Both the position numbers and the translations under genes were made by a program. Below are positions 48,726 through 57,312 of a stretch of DNA of 64,000 nt, in pieces. The DNA is from Roseivivax halotolerans (GTDB taxonomy: Bacteria; Pseudomonadota; Alphaproteobacteria; Rhodobacterales; Rhodobacteraceae): the NCBI RefSeq assembly GCF_900115815.1, contig NZ_FOXV01000006.1, positions 124,001 to 188,000 on the forward strand, given 5' to 3'. Below the pieces are notes generated by a model. That model saw only the letters and a program-made list of their open reading frames with translations. It was not told where the DNA came from and ran no database searches. Position 1 is the first letter of the stretch. Every line of letters begins with the position of its first letter.

Positions 48726-50191
48726 GGACCATCCTGGCCGTGGCGCTGATCGCCAGCCCTGCATTCGGCGAGCCGCGATTCGAGCGGATCGACACTCCGC
48801 TCGATGACCATGTCTATTCCGGCGGATGGGAGCATTTCGTGGGCGGCGGCGTCGCGGTCTTCGATTGCAACGACGACCGTTTGCCCGAACTCTTCGCCGC
48901 CGGTGGCGAGACCCCCGCGGCGCTGTTTCTGAACGAAGGGGGCATGCAATTCGCAAAGGGCGACCTGCCGGAACTGACGGGAGTGACCGGAGCCTATCCG
49001 CTGCATCTCGATGATGACGCGGAGATCGACCTCTACGTGATGCGCGTCGGCCCCGACTTGGCCCTTCTGGGCGATGGGGATTGCGCGTTTCGCGACGGCA
49101 CCGAAGAGATCGGCCTGCCACAGACGGATCAGTGGACAACGGCCTTCACCGCATGGTTCGAACCCGGCGAGGACCGGCCGACGCTGGCAGTGGGTCACTA
49201 TGTCGACCGCAGCGATCCGGACGGCCCGTTCGAGGTCTGCGACGCCAACGCGATCCTGCGGCCTGGCCCAAACGGTTACGAGGCCGAGGAATTGACGCCG
49301 GGCTTCTGCCCCTTGTCGATGCTCGCCGCGAAGGATTGGCGCCGCGAGCCCACGCTGCGTATCTCCAATGACCGGCATTATTACGTGCGCGGCGGGGCCG
49401 AGCAGATGTGGGATATTGGCGAGCGGCGCTTTCTGACCGAAGCGGATGGCTGGGATGGCCCGCAGCTCTGGGGCATGGGCATCGCCGCGCGCGATCTGAC
49501 CGGGGACGGGCGCGCGGAAGTCATGCTCACCTCGATGGGCGACCAGCTTTTGCAGATCGCGGGTCGGGATGGCTACAAGGCCGCCCCGTTCGAGATCGGC
49601 ACCTACGCGCAGCGGCCCTTCACCGGCGGCGATGGCCGACCCTCGACCGGCTGGCACGCGGAGTTCGGCGATGTGAACAACGACCGGCTCGACGATCTCT
49701 TCATCGCGAAGGGCAATGTCGACCAGATGCCCGGCATGGCGATGGACGATCCCAACAACCTGCTGATGCAGGAAGAGGACGGCACGTTCGTTGAGCATGG
49801 CGAGAGCGCTGGCATTGCGACGCTGGACCGTGCGCGGGGTGCGGCGCTCAGCGATCTCGATTTCGACGGCCGGCTTGATCTCGTCGTGGTCAATCGGCGT
49901 GCCGGGATGGAGCTATACCGCAACGTGACCGAGGAGACCGGGAACTGGATCGCCATAGATCTCGTGCAGCCCGGTCCAAATCCCGGCGCCGTCGGTGCCG
50001 AGGTTCGGGTGAACGGCCGCTTGCAGGAAGTCACGGTTGGCGGCGGCCATGCCGGCGGCGATGCCGGGCCTCTGCATTGGGGCCTTGGGGATGCCGGCTC
50101 GGCACGGGTCGAAATCACTTGGCCCGACGGCACGCAGGCCGGCCCGCTGCGGCTCAGGCTGAACGGGCTCCACCGCCTCGTCAGGGAGTAG
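48722..50191 (+). CDS. Secreted FG-GAP/VCBS repeat protein of the CRTAC1 type
   Basis: A 489-residue exported protein: signal peptide with cleavage near SPAFG, then a beta-propeller of FG-GAP repeats with calcium-loop motifs (VAVFDCNDDRLPELF, FGDVNNDRLDDLFIAKG, SDLDFDGRLDLVVVNR), and an ASPIC/UnbV C-terminal domain (VGAEVRVNGRLQEVTVGGGH, VEITWPDGT). Function unknown. ATGA overlap with xylR puts it in the regulator's transcript. Its last 11 bases overlap the di-heme peroxidase gene on the other strand, a pairing that suggests a shared extracytoplasmic role. Confidence 0.87.
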   Translation: MRTILAVALIASPAFGEPRFERIDTPLDDHVYSGGWEHFVGGGVAVFDCNDDRLPELFAAGGETPAALFLNEGGMQFAKGDLPELTGVTGAYPLHLDDDAEIDLYVMRVGPDLALLGDGDCAFRDGTEEIGLPQTDQWTTAFTAWFEPGEDRPTLAVGHYVDRSDPDGPFEVCDANAILRPGPNGYEAEELTPGFCPLSMLAAKDWRREPTLRISNDRHYYVRGGAEQMWDIGERRFLTEADGWDGPQLWGMGIAARDLTGDGRAEVMLTSMGDQLLQIAGRDGYKAAPFEIGTYAQRPFTGGDGRPSTGWHAEFGDVNNDRLDDLFIAKGNVDQMPGMAMDDPNNLLMQEEDGTFVEHGESAGIATLDRARGAALSDLDFDGRLDLVVVNRRAGMELYRNVTEETGNWIAIDLVQPGPNPGAVGAEVRVNGRLQEVTVGGGHAGGDAGPLHWGLGDAGSARVEITWPDGTQAGPLRLRLNGLHRLVRE

Positions 50192-51491
50192 GCACGGGCA
50201 GGCCGCTCGGGACCGATCCCGGAATACCGAGACGACCTTCGCGCGCCGCAGGATCGGTCAGGGCCTCGAGGAAGGCGACCAGCGCTGCGATCTCGCCCTC
50301 GCCGAGAGGGGCGGGCGCGCGATGAACCGCGGCTGCAATCGCGGCGCGCTCGTCGCTGTCCGAGAGAATCCGCCAATCCTCCGTCTGAAGCGCGGGCAGC
50401 ACCGCACTTGTCTCGTAGCTTTCCAGCTTTGCGCGCGGGTCGACATGATGACGAAGATACGCGGCAAGCTCGTCATAAGCGCCCGCGTGACCGTAAGGCG
50501 ACGTCAGCGCGACATTGCGAAGGGAGGGCGTGCGAAACGCGTAGGCGTCGGCCGGATCGCCGGTCACGCGCATGCGTCCCTCATCGCGCGCGTGGCTTTC
50601 GAAAGCGGCGGCCTTGCCCGGGCCGAGCTGCACATCCCCCATCGCGTGGAACCCGTGATCGGTCTGGAATTTGCCCGAATGACACTCCGCGCAGCCTGCC
50701 TCGCCGTAAAACAATTCCATGCCGCGCTCCGCTTCGGTGCTCAGGGCATCCTCGCCGCGCAGGTAGGCGTCGAACGGGCTCTGATCCGAGCGCCATTCGA
50801 ATTCGATGAAGGCGGCGATCGCGTCCGAGATACGGGTGAAGGTGATGTCCTCGGGTGTCTCGATATCCGCATAGACCGCCGGGAAGCTTTGCGCGTAGCC
50901 CTCAACCCCCGCGACACGCCGGGCGATGAGATCCCAGGCCCCGCCTTCGCCGGTCAGGCGACCTTGGCGCACGGCGGTCGAGATCTCGTTTTCCTGGTGA
51001 TGCCCGGCCATTTCATCGGCCGACAGGACAGGAAACATGGTCTGCGCGGAGAGGAGCGAGGCGAAATCCTCAACCATGTCCTGCCCAAGCGGGGTGCGGA
51101 TGGAGCCATCCTCGCGGATCTCGACGCGGCCATCGTGGAACATCACCCGGAACTCGTGAGCCCCGAGGTTCCACAGCGCCTGGGCGTTGCGGGGAATACG
51201 CTGCTCCGGCATGTTGTCAGGGTTGGGCGTGCGCTTCGGCCCCATCCCGATGCCGCCATCGCCGAGCCCGAGCGAGAGCCCGTCACCGGTTCCGAACTCC
51301 GGATGGTGGCAGGACGCGCAGGCCACTTCACGGTTGCCCGACAGGATCGGATCGTAAAAGAGCTGCTGGCCGAGCCAAGCCTCGGAGATCCTGACCGGGC
51401 GGTAGTCGTCGTCTGTGACGGGCGCAGGCAGATCGGCCGCGACAAGCGCGGTCGGGATCAGAAGCGGGGCGAGGATCGTGGAGCGGCGCAT
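50181..51491 (-). CDS. Di-heme cytochrome c peroxidase / MauG-like protein
   Basis: A 436-residue periplasmic protein with a signal peptide (ending TALVAA) and two heme c sites, CASCH near residue 58 and CAECH near residue 272. The motifs RNAQALWNLG and FRTPSLRNVALTSPYGHAG place it in the bacterial CcpA/MauG superfamily. Members either reduce hydrogen peroxide or oxidise protein side chains using a bis-Fe(IV) state; which applies here cannot be told. It is convergent with, and overlaps, the FG-GAP gene. Confidence 0.9.
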   Translation of the reverse strand: MRRSTILAPLLIPTALVAADLPAPVTDDDYRPVRISEAWLGQQLFYDPILSGNREVACASCHHPEFGTGDGLSLGLGDGGIGMGPKRTPNPDNMPEQRIPRNAQALWNLGAHEFRVMFHDGRVEIREDGSIRTPLGQDMVEDFASLLSAQTMFPVLSADEMAGHHQENEISTAVRQGRLTGEGGAWDLIARRVAGVEGYAQSFPAVYADIETPEDITFTRISDAIAAFIEFEWRSDQSPFDAYLRGEDALSTEAERGMELFYGEAGCAECHSGKFQTDHGFHAMGDVQLGPGKAAAFESHARDEGRMRVTGDPADAYAFRTPSLRNVALTSPYGHAGAYDELAAYLRHHVDPRAKLESYETSAVLPALQTEDWRILSDSDERAAIAAAVHRAPAPLGEGEIAALVAFLEALTDPAAREGRLGIPGSVPSGLPVPTP

Positions 51492-51551
51492 GAGAAACCA
51501 GTCAATCGCTTTGCCCTCAGCGTGGCTGAGCCTTGCCCCTCTGGCAAGGCC

Positions 51552-52553
51552 CTAGCTGATCCGCGCGACCACGTAATCCGCCAGATCGATCAGCATCTCG
51601 CGCAGATCGCTTCGCGGAAGTTTGGACATCGCGTCCTTTGCCTTCGCCGACCAGCCGAGCGCATCGTCTCGCGTCGCCTCGAGCGCGCCGTGCCGGTCGA
51701 GCAGCATCAGCGCATGATCGAGATCGCCGTCTTCCTGCTTGCCCTTCTCGATGACGCGAGACCAGAAGGCACGCTCTTCGGCGTCTGCCTGAGCGACGGC
51801 CTTTATGACCGGCAGCGTCAGTTTGCGCTCGCGGAAATCGTCGCCGACATTCTTGCCGGTGGCCTTCGTATCGCCTTGGTAGTCAAGCAGATCATCGACG
51901 ATCTGGAAGGCGATGCCGAGCGCGTCACCGTAGTCGAAAAGCGCCTCAACCTGCGCCTCGTCGACGCCCGCGATCACGCCGCCGACCTCGGTCGCCGCCG
52001 AGAAGAGCGCGGCGGTCTTGCCGCGCACGACCTTGAGGTAGATGGACTCGTCTGTCCGAAGATCCTGCGCGGCGGAAAGTTGCAGCACCTCACCTTCGGC
52101 GATCGTCGCAGCGGCGTTCGACAGGATGTCGAGCACGCGCAGATTGCCTGTCTCGACCATGAGCTGGAAGGAGCGGGCGAAAAGGTAGTCGCCCACCAGA
52201 ACGCTCGACTTGTTGTCCCAGAGAAGGTTTGCGGTCGGCCGCCCGCGCCGCTGGGCGCTCTCGTCCACGACGTCGTCATGCAAGAGCGTCGCGGTGTGAA
52301 TGAACTCCACCGTCGCGGCGAGATGCACGTGGTAGGGACCGGGATACCCGCACATCTTCGCCGCGGCGAGCGTCAGCATCGGGCGCAGACGTTTGCCGCC
52401 CGCTTCAACAAGATGCGCGGTGACTTCGGGGATGCGCGGCGCATGTTCAGAGGCCATCCGCGTGCGGATGAGCGTGTTGACCTCGCCCATCTCTGACTCG
52501 AGAGCGGCGGCGAGGCGGTCATGCGGTTTCTGCGCGGGGTGATCCAGGCTCAT
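51552..52553 (-). CDS. Polyprenyl diphosphate synthase (octaprenyl/decaprenyl type)
   Basis: Trans-prenyltransferase that makes the ubiquinone side chain. The 333-residue protein carries both aspartate-rich motifs, LLHDDVVDESAQRRG near residue 83 and FQIVDDLLDYQGD near 212, and GGKRLRPMLTLAAAKM. Alphaproteobacteria usually make Q10, so decaprenyl diphosphate is the likely product. ATG 52553 has GGAG at good spacing; further upstream starts overlap the divergent DUF2007 gene. Confidence 0.94.
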   Translation of the reverse strand: MSLDHPAQKPHDRLAAALESEMGEVNTLIRTRMASEHAPRIPEVTAHLVEAGGKRLRPMLTLAAAKMCGYPGPYHVHLAATVEFIHTATLLHDDVVDESAQRRGRPTANLLWDNKSSVLVGDYLFARSFQLMVETGNLRVLDILSNAAATIAEGEVLQLSAAQDLRTDESIYLKVVRGKTAALFSAATEVGGVIAGVDEAQVEALFDYGDALGIAFQIVDDLLDYQGDTKATGKNVGDDFRERKLTLPVIKAVAQADAEERAFWSRVIEKGKQEDGDLDHALMLLDRHGALEATRDDALGWSAKAKDAMSKLPRSDLREMLIDLADYVVARIS

Positions 52554-52604
52554 GGGGTCTCCGGGCTCTCGACACTCGAAATAGCAGAAGGTTAACTCGC
52601 GCCC

Positions 52605-52820
52605 ATGGAAGAATTGCTGCGCACGAATGACATCACGCTGATCCCCCTGGCTCGAGCCATACTCGACGACGAGGGTATAGAGAGCTTCGAGTTGGACGTA
52701 AACATGAGCGTCCTCGAAGGCTCCATCGGCATTTTGCCGCGCCGCCTTATGGTGCGCTCGAGCGACCTGGCGCGTGCGAGGACGGCACTTTGGGAAAACG
52801 GGGTCAAGCTTGACGGCTGA
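52605..52820 (+). CDS. DUF2007 domain protein
   Basis: A 71-residue protein matching the DUF2007 (putative signal-transducing PII-like) family: MEELLRTNDITLIPLARAIL and IGILPRRLMVRSSDLARA. Function unknown. It is divergent from the polyprenyl synthase (51-base gap) and overlaps the start of the next gene by 11 bases. Confidence 0.85.
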   Translation: MEELLRTNDITLIPLARAILDDEGIESFELDVNMSVLEGSIGILPRRLMVRSSDLARARTALWENGVKLDG

Positions 52821-53598
52821 CGGGCTCGGCTTCGCCGAGGCGGAGCTGAGCCATGACGCGTTTCTTGGCGGACGGATCACGCTTTATCAGCCGAAATCGG
52901 GATACCGCGCGGGGATCGACCCGATTCTCCTGGCCGCCTCCGTGCCCGCGCGCCGAGGCGAGCGGGTGCTGGACCTTGGGTGCGGGGCGGGGCCGGCACT
53001 TCTGGCGCTGGGCGCGCGTGTGCCTGGCCTGTCGCTGACCGGGCTGGAGCGACAGGCGGCCTATGCCGACCTTGCGGTGCGAAACGCTGCGGCGACGGGC
53101 ATCGCCGCGCGGATCTTCGCGGCGGATTTGCGGGAGATGCCGGCCGAGCTCCGGGCCGAGAGTTTCGATCATATCATTGCCAACCCGCCCTATTTTCAAG
53201 CGGCTGACCGGACCGCCGCGCGGGATGCGGGCCGGGAGGCCGGACGCGGCGAGGAGGCCCCGCTTGCAGATTGGGTACGCGCGGGATCGAAGCGCCTCGC
53301 GCCAGCCGGGCGTCTTACGATGATCGTCCGGGCCGAGCGCCTGCCGGAGCTTTTGGACGCGATGCAGGGCTTGCTTGGCAGCCTCGAAGTGCAACCTCTC
53401 GCGCCGCGATCAGGCCGCGCGGCGCGGCTCGTGCTCGTGCGAGGCCGCAAGGGCGGACGCGCGGAGTTTCGCCTTCACGCGCCGATCGTCCTCCATGAAG
53501 GCTCGCGTCACGTCCGAGATGGAGAAGACTATGCCCCGCGCATACGTGCGGTGCTCCGCGAGGCGGCTGCGCTCCATTTCGGGGCATCCGATCAATAA
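52810..53598 (+). CDS. TrmN6-like N6-adenine methyltransferase
   Basis: Class I methyltransferase related to tRNA1(Val) A37 N6-methylase (YfiC/TrmN6): GYRAGIDPILLAA, motif I VLDLGCGAGPALLAL near residue 58 and the N6-methylation motif NPPYF near residue 123. About 262 residues. No ATG exists near the conserved start; TTG 52810 (inside the DUF2007 gene) gives the best match, and GTG 52774 is an alternative. The initiation codon is therefore uncertain, and translation is probably coupled to the upstream gene. Confidence 0.85.
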   Translation: MTADGLGFAEAELSHDAFLGGRITLYQPKSGYRAGIDPILLAASVPARRGERVLDLGCGAGPALLALGARVPGLSLTGLERQAAYADLAVRNAAATGIAARIFAADLREMPAELRAESFDHIIANPPYFQAADRTAARDAGREAGRGEEAPLADWVRAGSKRLAPAGRLTMIVRAERLPELLDAMQGLLGSLEVQPLAPRSGRAARLVLVRGRKGGRAEFRLHAPIVLHEGSRHVRDGEDYAPRIRAVLREAAALHFGASDQ

Positions 53599-53705
53599 AA
53601 TTACAATCGGCGGTGTTTTGCTTTGCGGATTTTGCGCCTGCAGCGTGACTTCCTATGTCTCTTATGCTCCACTTCGGAGTCTCACATCAGTCTAGGAGGT
53701 CTACC

Positions 53706-53882
53706 ATGAGCCTGAGTTCGCACCTGTCGGAGCTGAAGAAAAAGCATGCGATCCTGTCGGACAAGGTGGAGGCGGCCCAGCGCTCTCCCGGGACGGACGG
53801 TCTTCGCGTGGCTGAGCTCAAGAAGCAGAAGCTGCGGCTCAAGGAGGAAATCTCGCGTCTGTCCGCGCATCCCATGCACTGA
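53706..53882 (+). CDS. YdcH family protein (DUF465)
   Basis: A 58-residue, highly charged, coiled-coil protein: HLSELKKKHAILSDKVEAAQ and ELKKQKLRLKEEISRL, the pattern of the YdcH/DUF465 family. Function unknown. TAGGAGGT ends five bases before ATG 53706, an unusually strong ribosome site that implies high expression and fixes the start over the in-frame ATG at 53655. Confidence 0.87.
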   Translation: MSLSSHLSELKKKHAILSDKVEAAQRSPGTDGLRVAELKKQKLRLKEEISRLSAHPMH

Positions 53883-53902
53883 CGCGGCGCGATGATCCTT
53901 TT

Positions 53903-53927
53903 CGGCACCGCGCGATCCGCGGTGCCG
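53903..53927. terminator. Perfect 10-base hairpin after ydcH
   Basis: CGGCACCGCG/CGCGGTGCCG (53903-53912 and 53918-53927) with a five-base loop stands between the convergent YdcH and hydrolase genes. No T-run follows on either strand, so it is a weak or Rho-assisted terminator, or an mRNA 3' end protector. Confidence 0.55.
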
Positions 53928-53948
53928 GACAGTTGAGGACTTGTTCAG

Positions 53949-54551
53949 TCAGGACAGAAATTCGGACAGAGCCTCGATCTCGGAATGCGCGATCTCGTGA
54001 CCGCCGGGATGCCAACGTGCGGTGACATCCGCGCCTTGGTCTCCAAAGTAATCAACGAGTGCCTGTGTCTTCGGTTCGGGACAGATCGGATCGCGCTCGC
54101 CCGCGCTGATCAGGATGCGCCGGCCCGAGAGACCCGGCTGCGAGGCAGGGGCCCACGGAATCAGCGGGTGCAAAAGCGCCAAATCGGTAAAGATCTCGGG
54201 CGCTTCGAGCGCAACCGCCGCGACGATATTCGCGCCGTTGGAGTACCCGAGCGCTATAACGCTGCGCGCCCCCAGCCGAGAGACGTGAGCCTTCAGAAAT
54301 CCCGTCATCGCGGCGCGTCTCTGCGCCAGATCTTCCATGTCGTAGACGCCTTCGCCCGTTCGACGGAAGTAGCGCAGGGCGCCATGTTCCGAGACATCGC
54401 CGCGCGGCGAGATGACATGCGCTCCCGGCACGAGGTCCGAGGCGAAACGGTGGAATTGCTGCTCGGTCCCGCCGGTGCCGTGAAAAGTGAAGACGAGGGG
54501 CGCACCGGGTGCGCCCTCCGTTTCTGCGAAGGTATAGGCCGCCTCAGTCAT
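53949..54551 (-). CDS. Alpha/beta hydrolase, carboxylesterase type (MhqD-like)
   Basis: A 200-residue carboxylesterase/phospholipase-type hydrolase with the oxyanion segment FTFHGTGGTEQQF, nucleophile elbow GYSNGAN near residue 105, acid ERDPICP and catalytic HPGGHEI. It overlaps the end of the ring-cleaving dioxygenase-like gene by eight bases. The same pair occurs as MhqO and MhqD in the Bacillus MhqR regulon, where both protect against quinones; a like role here is an inference. Confidence 0.85.
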   Translation of the reverse strand: MTEAAYTFAETEGAPGAPLVFTFHGTGGTEQQFHRFASDLVPGAHVISPRGDVSEHGALRYFRRTGEGVYDMEDLAQRRAAMTGFLKAHVSRLGARSVIALGYSNGANIVAAVALEAPEIFTDLALLHPLIPWAPASQPGLSGRRILISAGERDPICPEPKTQALVDYFGDQGADVTARWHPGGHEIAHSEIEALSEFLS

Positions 54552-55476
54552 GGATCGGCTCCAGATACCGGCTTTCGAGCGCGGCGCGCAGGTGCTCATG
54601 CTGGCTTGGCAATTTCAGCGCTTCGCCGAGATGCGCGGTATCCTCGTCTCGGTCGAAGCCGGGCTCGTTGGTCGCCACTTCGAAGAGCACGCCGCCGGGC
54701 GTGCGGAAGTAGATCGCCCAGAAATAATCCCGGTCGATCACCGGCGTGACCTGATATCCCGTGTCGGAAAGCGCCCGGCGCACTTCGAGTTGCGTCTCGC
54801 GGTCCTCGACGGCGAATGCGACGTGGTGGACCGAACCAGCCCCCTGATCGGCATGTGGCGCGGCGATCTTGGTAAGGTCGATCGTGTTGGCGTCGTTGCC
54901 GCCCGGAATGGCAAAGCGCGTGACTTCCCCCTGCGCGTCCACCTTCTCATAGCCCATGAAGGTCAAAAGCTCCGCCGTCGCAGCGGTGTCGGTGAGCCGC
55001 ATATCAGTTGAGTGGAAGCCGCGGATGGCCACATCCGCCGGCACGCCGTGACCCGTCCAGGGCGTGCGGCTGTCGCTGTCGACCTCAGCGAGCGCGAAGC
55101 CGTCGCCGTCGGGCCCCGCGAAGCGCAGCCTTTCTTGGCCGAAGCGGCTGTCACGGGTGAGGTTGGGAGTGCCAGCGGCAGACAGCCTTTCTTCCCAATA
55201 GCCAAGGGCGCCTTTCGGCACGGAAAACACGGTTGTTCCGACCTCTCCGGTACCGGCGCGGCCGCGGCGGGCGTTAGGGAAAGGGAAATAGGTCATGACC
55301 GTACCGGGCGTGCCGATCTCGTCACCGTAATAGAGGTGATAAACCTCGGGCGCGTCGAAATTCACCGTCTTCTTGATCCGGCGAAGGCCGAGCGTCTTGG
55401 TGAAGAAATCGTTGTTCGTCTGGGCGCCCGATGCCAGCGAGGTGACATGGTGCAGGCCTTGGATGTCCTTGATCAT
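54544..55476 (-). CDS. VOC-family ring-cleaving dioxygenase-like protein (MhqO-like)
   Basis: A 310-residue protein with two glyoxalase/extradiol-dioxygenase modules: GLHHVTSLASGAQTNNDFF at the start, and VHHVAFAVED and PGGVLFEVATNEPGF in the second half, which give the His and Glu iron ligands. Similar to MhqA/MhqO hydroquinone-specific dioxygenases. ATG 55476 follows GGAGGGACATCCC. It is transcribed separately from phbB because a terminator lies between them. Confidence 0.87.
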   Translation of the reverse strand: MIKDIQGLHHVTSLASGAQTNNDFFTKTLGLRRIKKTVNFDAPEVYHLYYGDEIGTPGTVMTYFPFPNARRGRAGTGEVGTTVFSVPKGALGYWEERLSAAGTPNLTRDSRFGQERLRFAGPDGDGFALAEVDSDSRTPWTGHGVPADVAIRGFHSTDMRLTDTAATAELLTFMGYEKVDAQGEVTRFAIPGGNDANTIDLTKIAAPHADQGAGSVHHVAFAVEDRETQLEVRRALSDTGYQVTPVIDRDYFWAIYFRTPGGVLFEVATNEPGFDRDEDTAHLGEALKLPSQHEHLRAALESRYLEPIHD

Positions 55477-55560
55477 GGGATGTCCCTCCATCTCTGTTCG
55501 CGGCAAAGATAGGCGCGCAGATCTGCGCGTAAATGCGAGTTTACGCGCGACGTCTGTGCG

Positions 55561-55600
55561 AAAAAGCAAGAGCCCCGACCGAGGGGACGGGGCTCTTTCG
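55561..55600 (-). terminator. Intrinsic terminator of the phb transcript
   Basis: AGAGCCCCG/CGGGGCTCT stem (55569-55577 and 55588-55596, 10-base loop). On the minus strand it is followed by TTGCTTTTTC. It lies 32 bases after the phbB stop codon. Confidence 0.85.
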
Positions 55601-55627
55601 CCCTTGCGGGCGGCATTGCAGCGGAGA

Positions 55628-56350
55628 TCAGACGAAGAACTGAGCGCCGTTGGCGGAGATCGTCGAGCCGTTGATGAATTGCGAGTCGTCCGAGGCGAGG
55701 AAGGTCACGCAGCGCGCGATCTCCTCGGGCTCGCCGAGGCGGCCTGCGGGGATCTGGCCGATGATCGCTTCGCGGACCTTCTCGGGGACGGCCATGACCA
55801 TTTCTGTCGCGATGTAGCCGGGGCAGATCGCGTTGGCGGTGATGCCCTTGCCCGCGCCTTCCTGCGCCAGCGACTTGACGATGCCGAGATCGCCCGCCTT
55901 GGTCGCGGCGTAATTGACCTGCGCGAACTGGCCTTTCTGACCGTTGATCGAGGAGATGACGATGATCCGGCCGAAGCCGCGCTCGCGCATGCCCGGCCAG
56001 AGCGGGTGGACCGTGTTGAAGACGCCGGTAAGGTTGGTGTCGATGACCTCCTGCCATTGCTGGGGCGTCATCTTGTGGAAGGGCGCATCGCGGGTGATGC
56101 CGGCATTGGCGACGACGACCTCGATCGGGCCGAGATCGGCCTCGACCTGGGCGAGGCCCTCCTTGGAGCTCTCGTAGTCGGCAACGTTCCACTTGTAGGT
56201 CTTGATGCCGGTCTCGTCGGTGAAGGCCTTGGCCTTCTCGTCATTGCCGGCATAGGTCGCCGCAACTTCGTAACCTTCGGCTTTCAGCGCTTTCGAAATT
56301 GCCGCGCCGATGCCCCGGCTACCGCCAGTGACCAATGCTACACGTCCCAT
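55628..56350 (-). CDS. phbB: Acetoacetyl-CoA reductase
   Basis: NADPH-dependent short-chain dehydrogenase that makes (R)-3-hydroxybutyryl-CoA for poly-hydroxybutyrate. GRVALVTGGSRGIGAAISKAL at the start, catalytic YAATKAG near residue 150 and the PGYIATEMV motif are all present; 240 residues. It follows a patatin gene and phbA on the minus strand with an 80-base gap that may contain its own promoter. Confidence 0.96.
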   Translation of the reverse strand: MGRVALVTGGSRGIGAAISKALKAEGYEVAATYAGNDEKAKAFTDETGIKTYKWNVADYESSKEGLAQVEADLGPIEVVVANAGITRDAPFHKMTPQQWQEVIDTNLTGVFNTVHPLWPGMRERGFGRIIVISSINGQKGQFAQVNYAATKAGDLGIVKSLAQEGAGKGITANAICPGYIATEMVMAVPEKVREAIIGQIPAGRLGEPEEIARCVTFLASDDSQFINGSTISANGAQFFV

Positions 56351-56430
56351 ATGTCTTCCTCCTCGCTTGGTAATAGTGTTGCTATCGCGCGCCCCTCACG
56401 CGCAACATTATTTCATGTGTCGAGAGACCA

Positions 56431-57276
56431 TCAATCCAGCTTGCCGTCAAGCCACCGCCGCGCATCGGCCTCGCCCTGCTCCCAGGTCAATCGCAGTTTC
56501 TGTGGATCGGTGAAGTCGATCTTGTCGGCGGGTGTCGCCTCGCTCGGTGCGATATAAGTCAGACGATCCTCGTCTCGCAGGTTCCGGTAGCGCCGGGTCA
56601 GAAGGATCGTCGTGTCGCCTTCGTCGGGATCGGGCATCGGGGCCTGGTCGGCCATGCCGCCGTCGATCACCGGCTTGTCGTCCCATTGTGGCGGCTTGAA
56701 CACCGGGGGGATCGTCGCCGCTGCGCAGACGAGATGCACGAGCTTGCCCTCGCGTGCGGCCTTGTTCGCATCGACGAGCGAATAGGTCAGACCCATCTTC
56801 TCGGCCCAGCCGAAATGCGGGCTCGACTTGATGTAGAGCTCGGCCTGATAGGCCATCGCCATCGCTGCGCCCGTCGTGGCCGGCGCCTTCGAAGCGGGCG
56901 GATGGGCGATCAGGATCTGCAGCTGCGGACCGTCGGCAATGCGCCGCTCCGCCTCCGCATCGATGGCGTTCTCGACCACCTTGCAGTAGATTTCCTGATG
57001 CGGGGTCAGCCCGCCTTCCTTCTCGTCGAAGAGCGAGTCGGCATTGTGGTTGCGGTGCTGTTCCTCGAAGGCGGCGCACATCTCGTCATAGAGATCGTGT
57101 TCGCGGCCCGAGAGGAACCCCACCGCCGAGAGCGCGCCGCCCGACACGCCGGTGACCCGCTTGGGCGCGATCTCGTGCTCCTTGCAGACGACCTCGAGAA
57201 AGCCGCCCTGCCAGAAGCAGCGCAGACCGCCTCCGGAGAAGACGAGTTGCGTGGGGGGCATGAACGCGTGCGCCAT
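56431..57276 (-). CDS. Patatin-like phospholipase/lipase between phbA and phbB
   Basis: A 281-residue patatin: oxyanion GGGLRCFW near residue 15, nucleophile GVSGGAL (Ser near 45) and the catalytic Asp in VIDGGMADQAP near residue 200. It lacks a signal peptide, so it acts in the cytoplasm, perhaps on lipids or the surface of hydroxybutyrate granules (inferred from position). No ribosome site is visible before ATG 57276, which directly follows the T-run of the phbA terminator; ATG 57261 is an alternative start. Confidence 0.87.
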   Translation of the reverse strand: MAHAFMPPTQLVFSGGGLRCFWQGGFLEVVCKEHEIAPKRVTGVSGGALSAVGFLSGREHDLYDEMCAAFEEQHRNHNADSLFDEKEGGLTPHQEIYCKVVENAIDAEAERRIADGPQLQILIAHPPASKAPATTGAAMAMAYQAELYIKSSPHFGWAEKMGLTYSLVDANKAAREGKLVHLVCAAATIPPVFKPPQWDDKPVIDGGMADQAPMPDPDEGDTTILLTRRYRNLRDEDRLTYIAPSEATPADKIDFTDPQKLRLTWEQGEADARRWLDGKLD

Positions 57277-57305
57277 GAAAAAAGGCGGGGAGTTTGACCC
57301 CCGCC
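57277..57305 (-). terminator. Intrinsic terminator after phbA, touching the patatin start codon
   Basis: GGCGGGG/CCCCGCC stem (57284-57290 and 57299-57305, eight-base loop), followed on the minus strand by six T residues and then C and the ATG at 57276. It begins eight bases after the phbA stop codon. Confidence 0.85.
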
Positions 57306-57312
57306 CGCTCTT

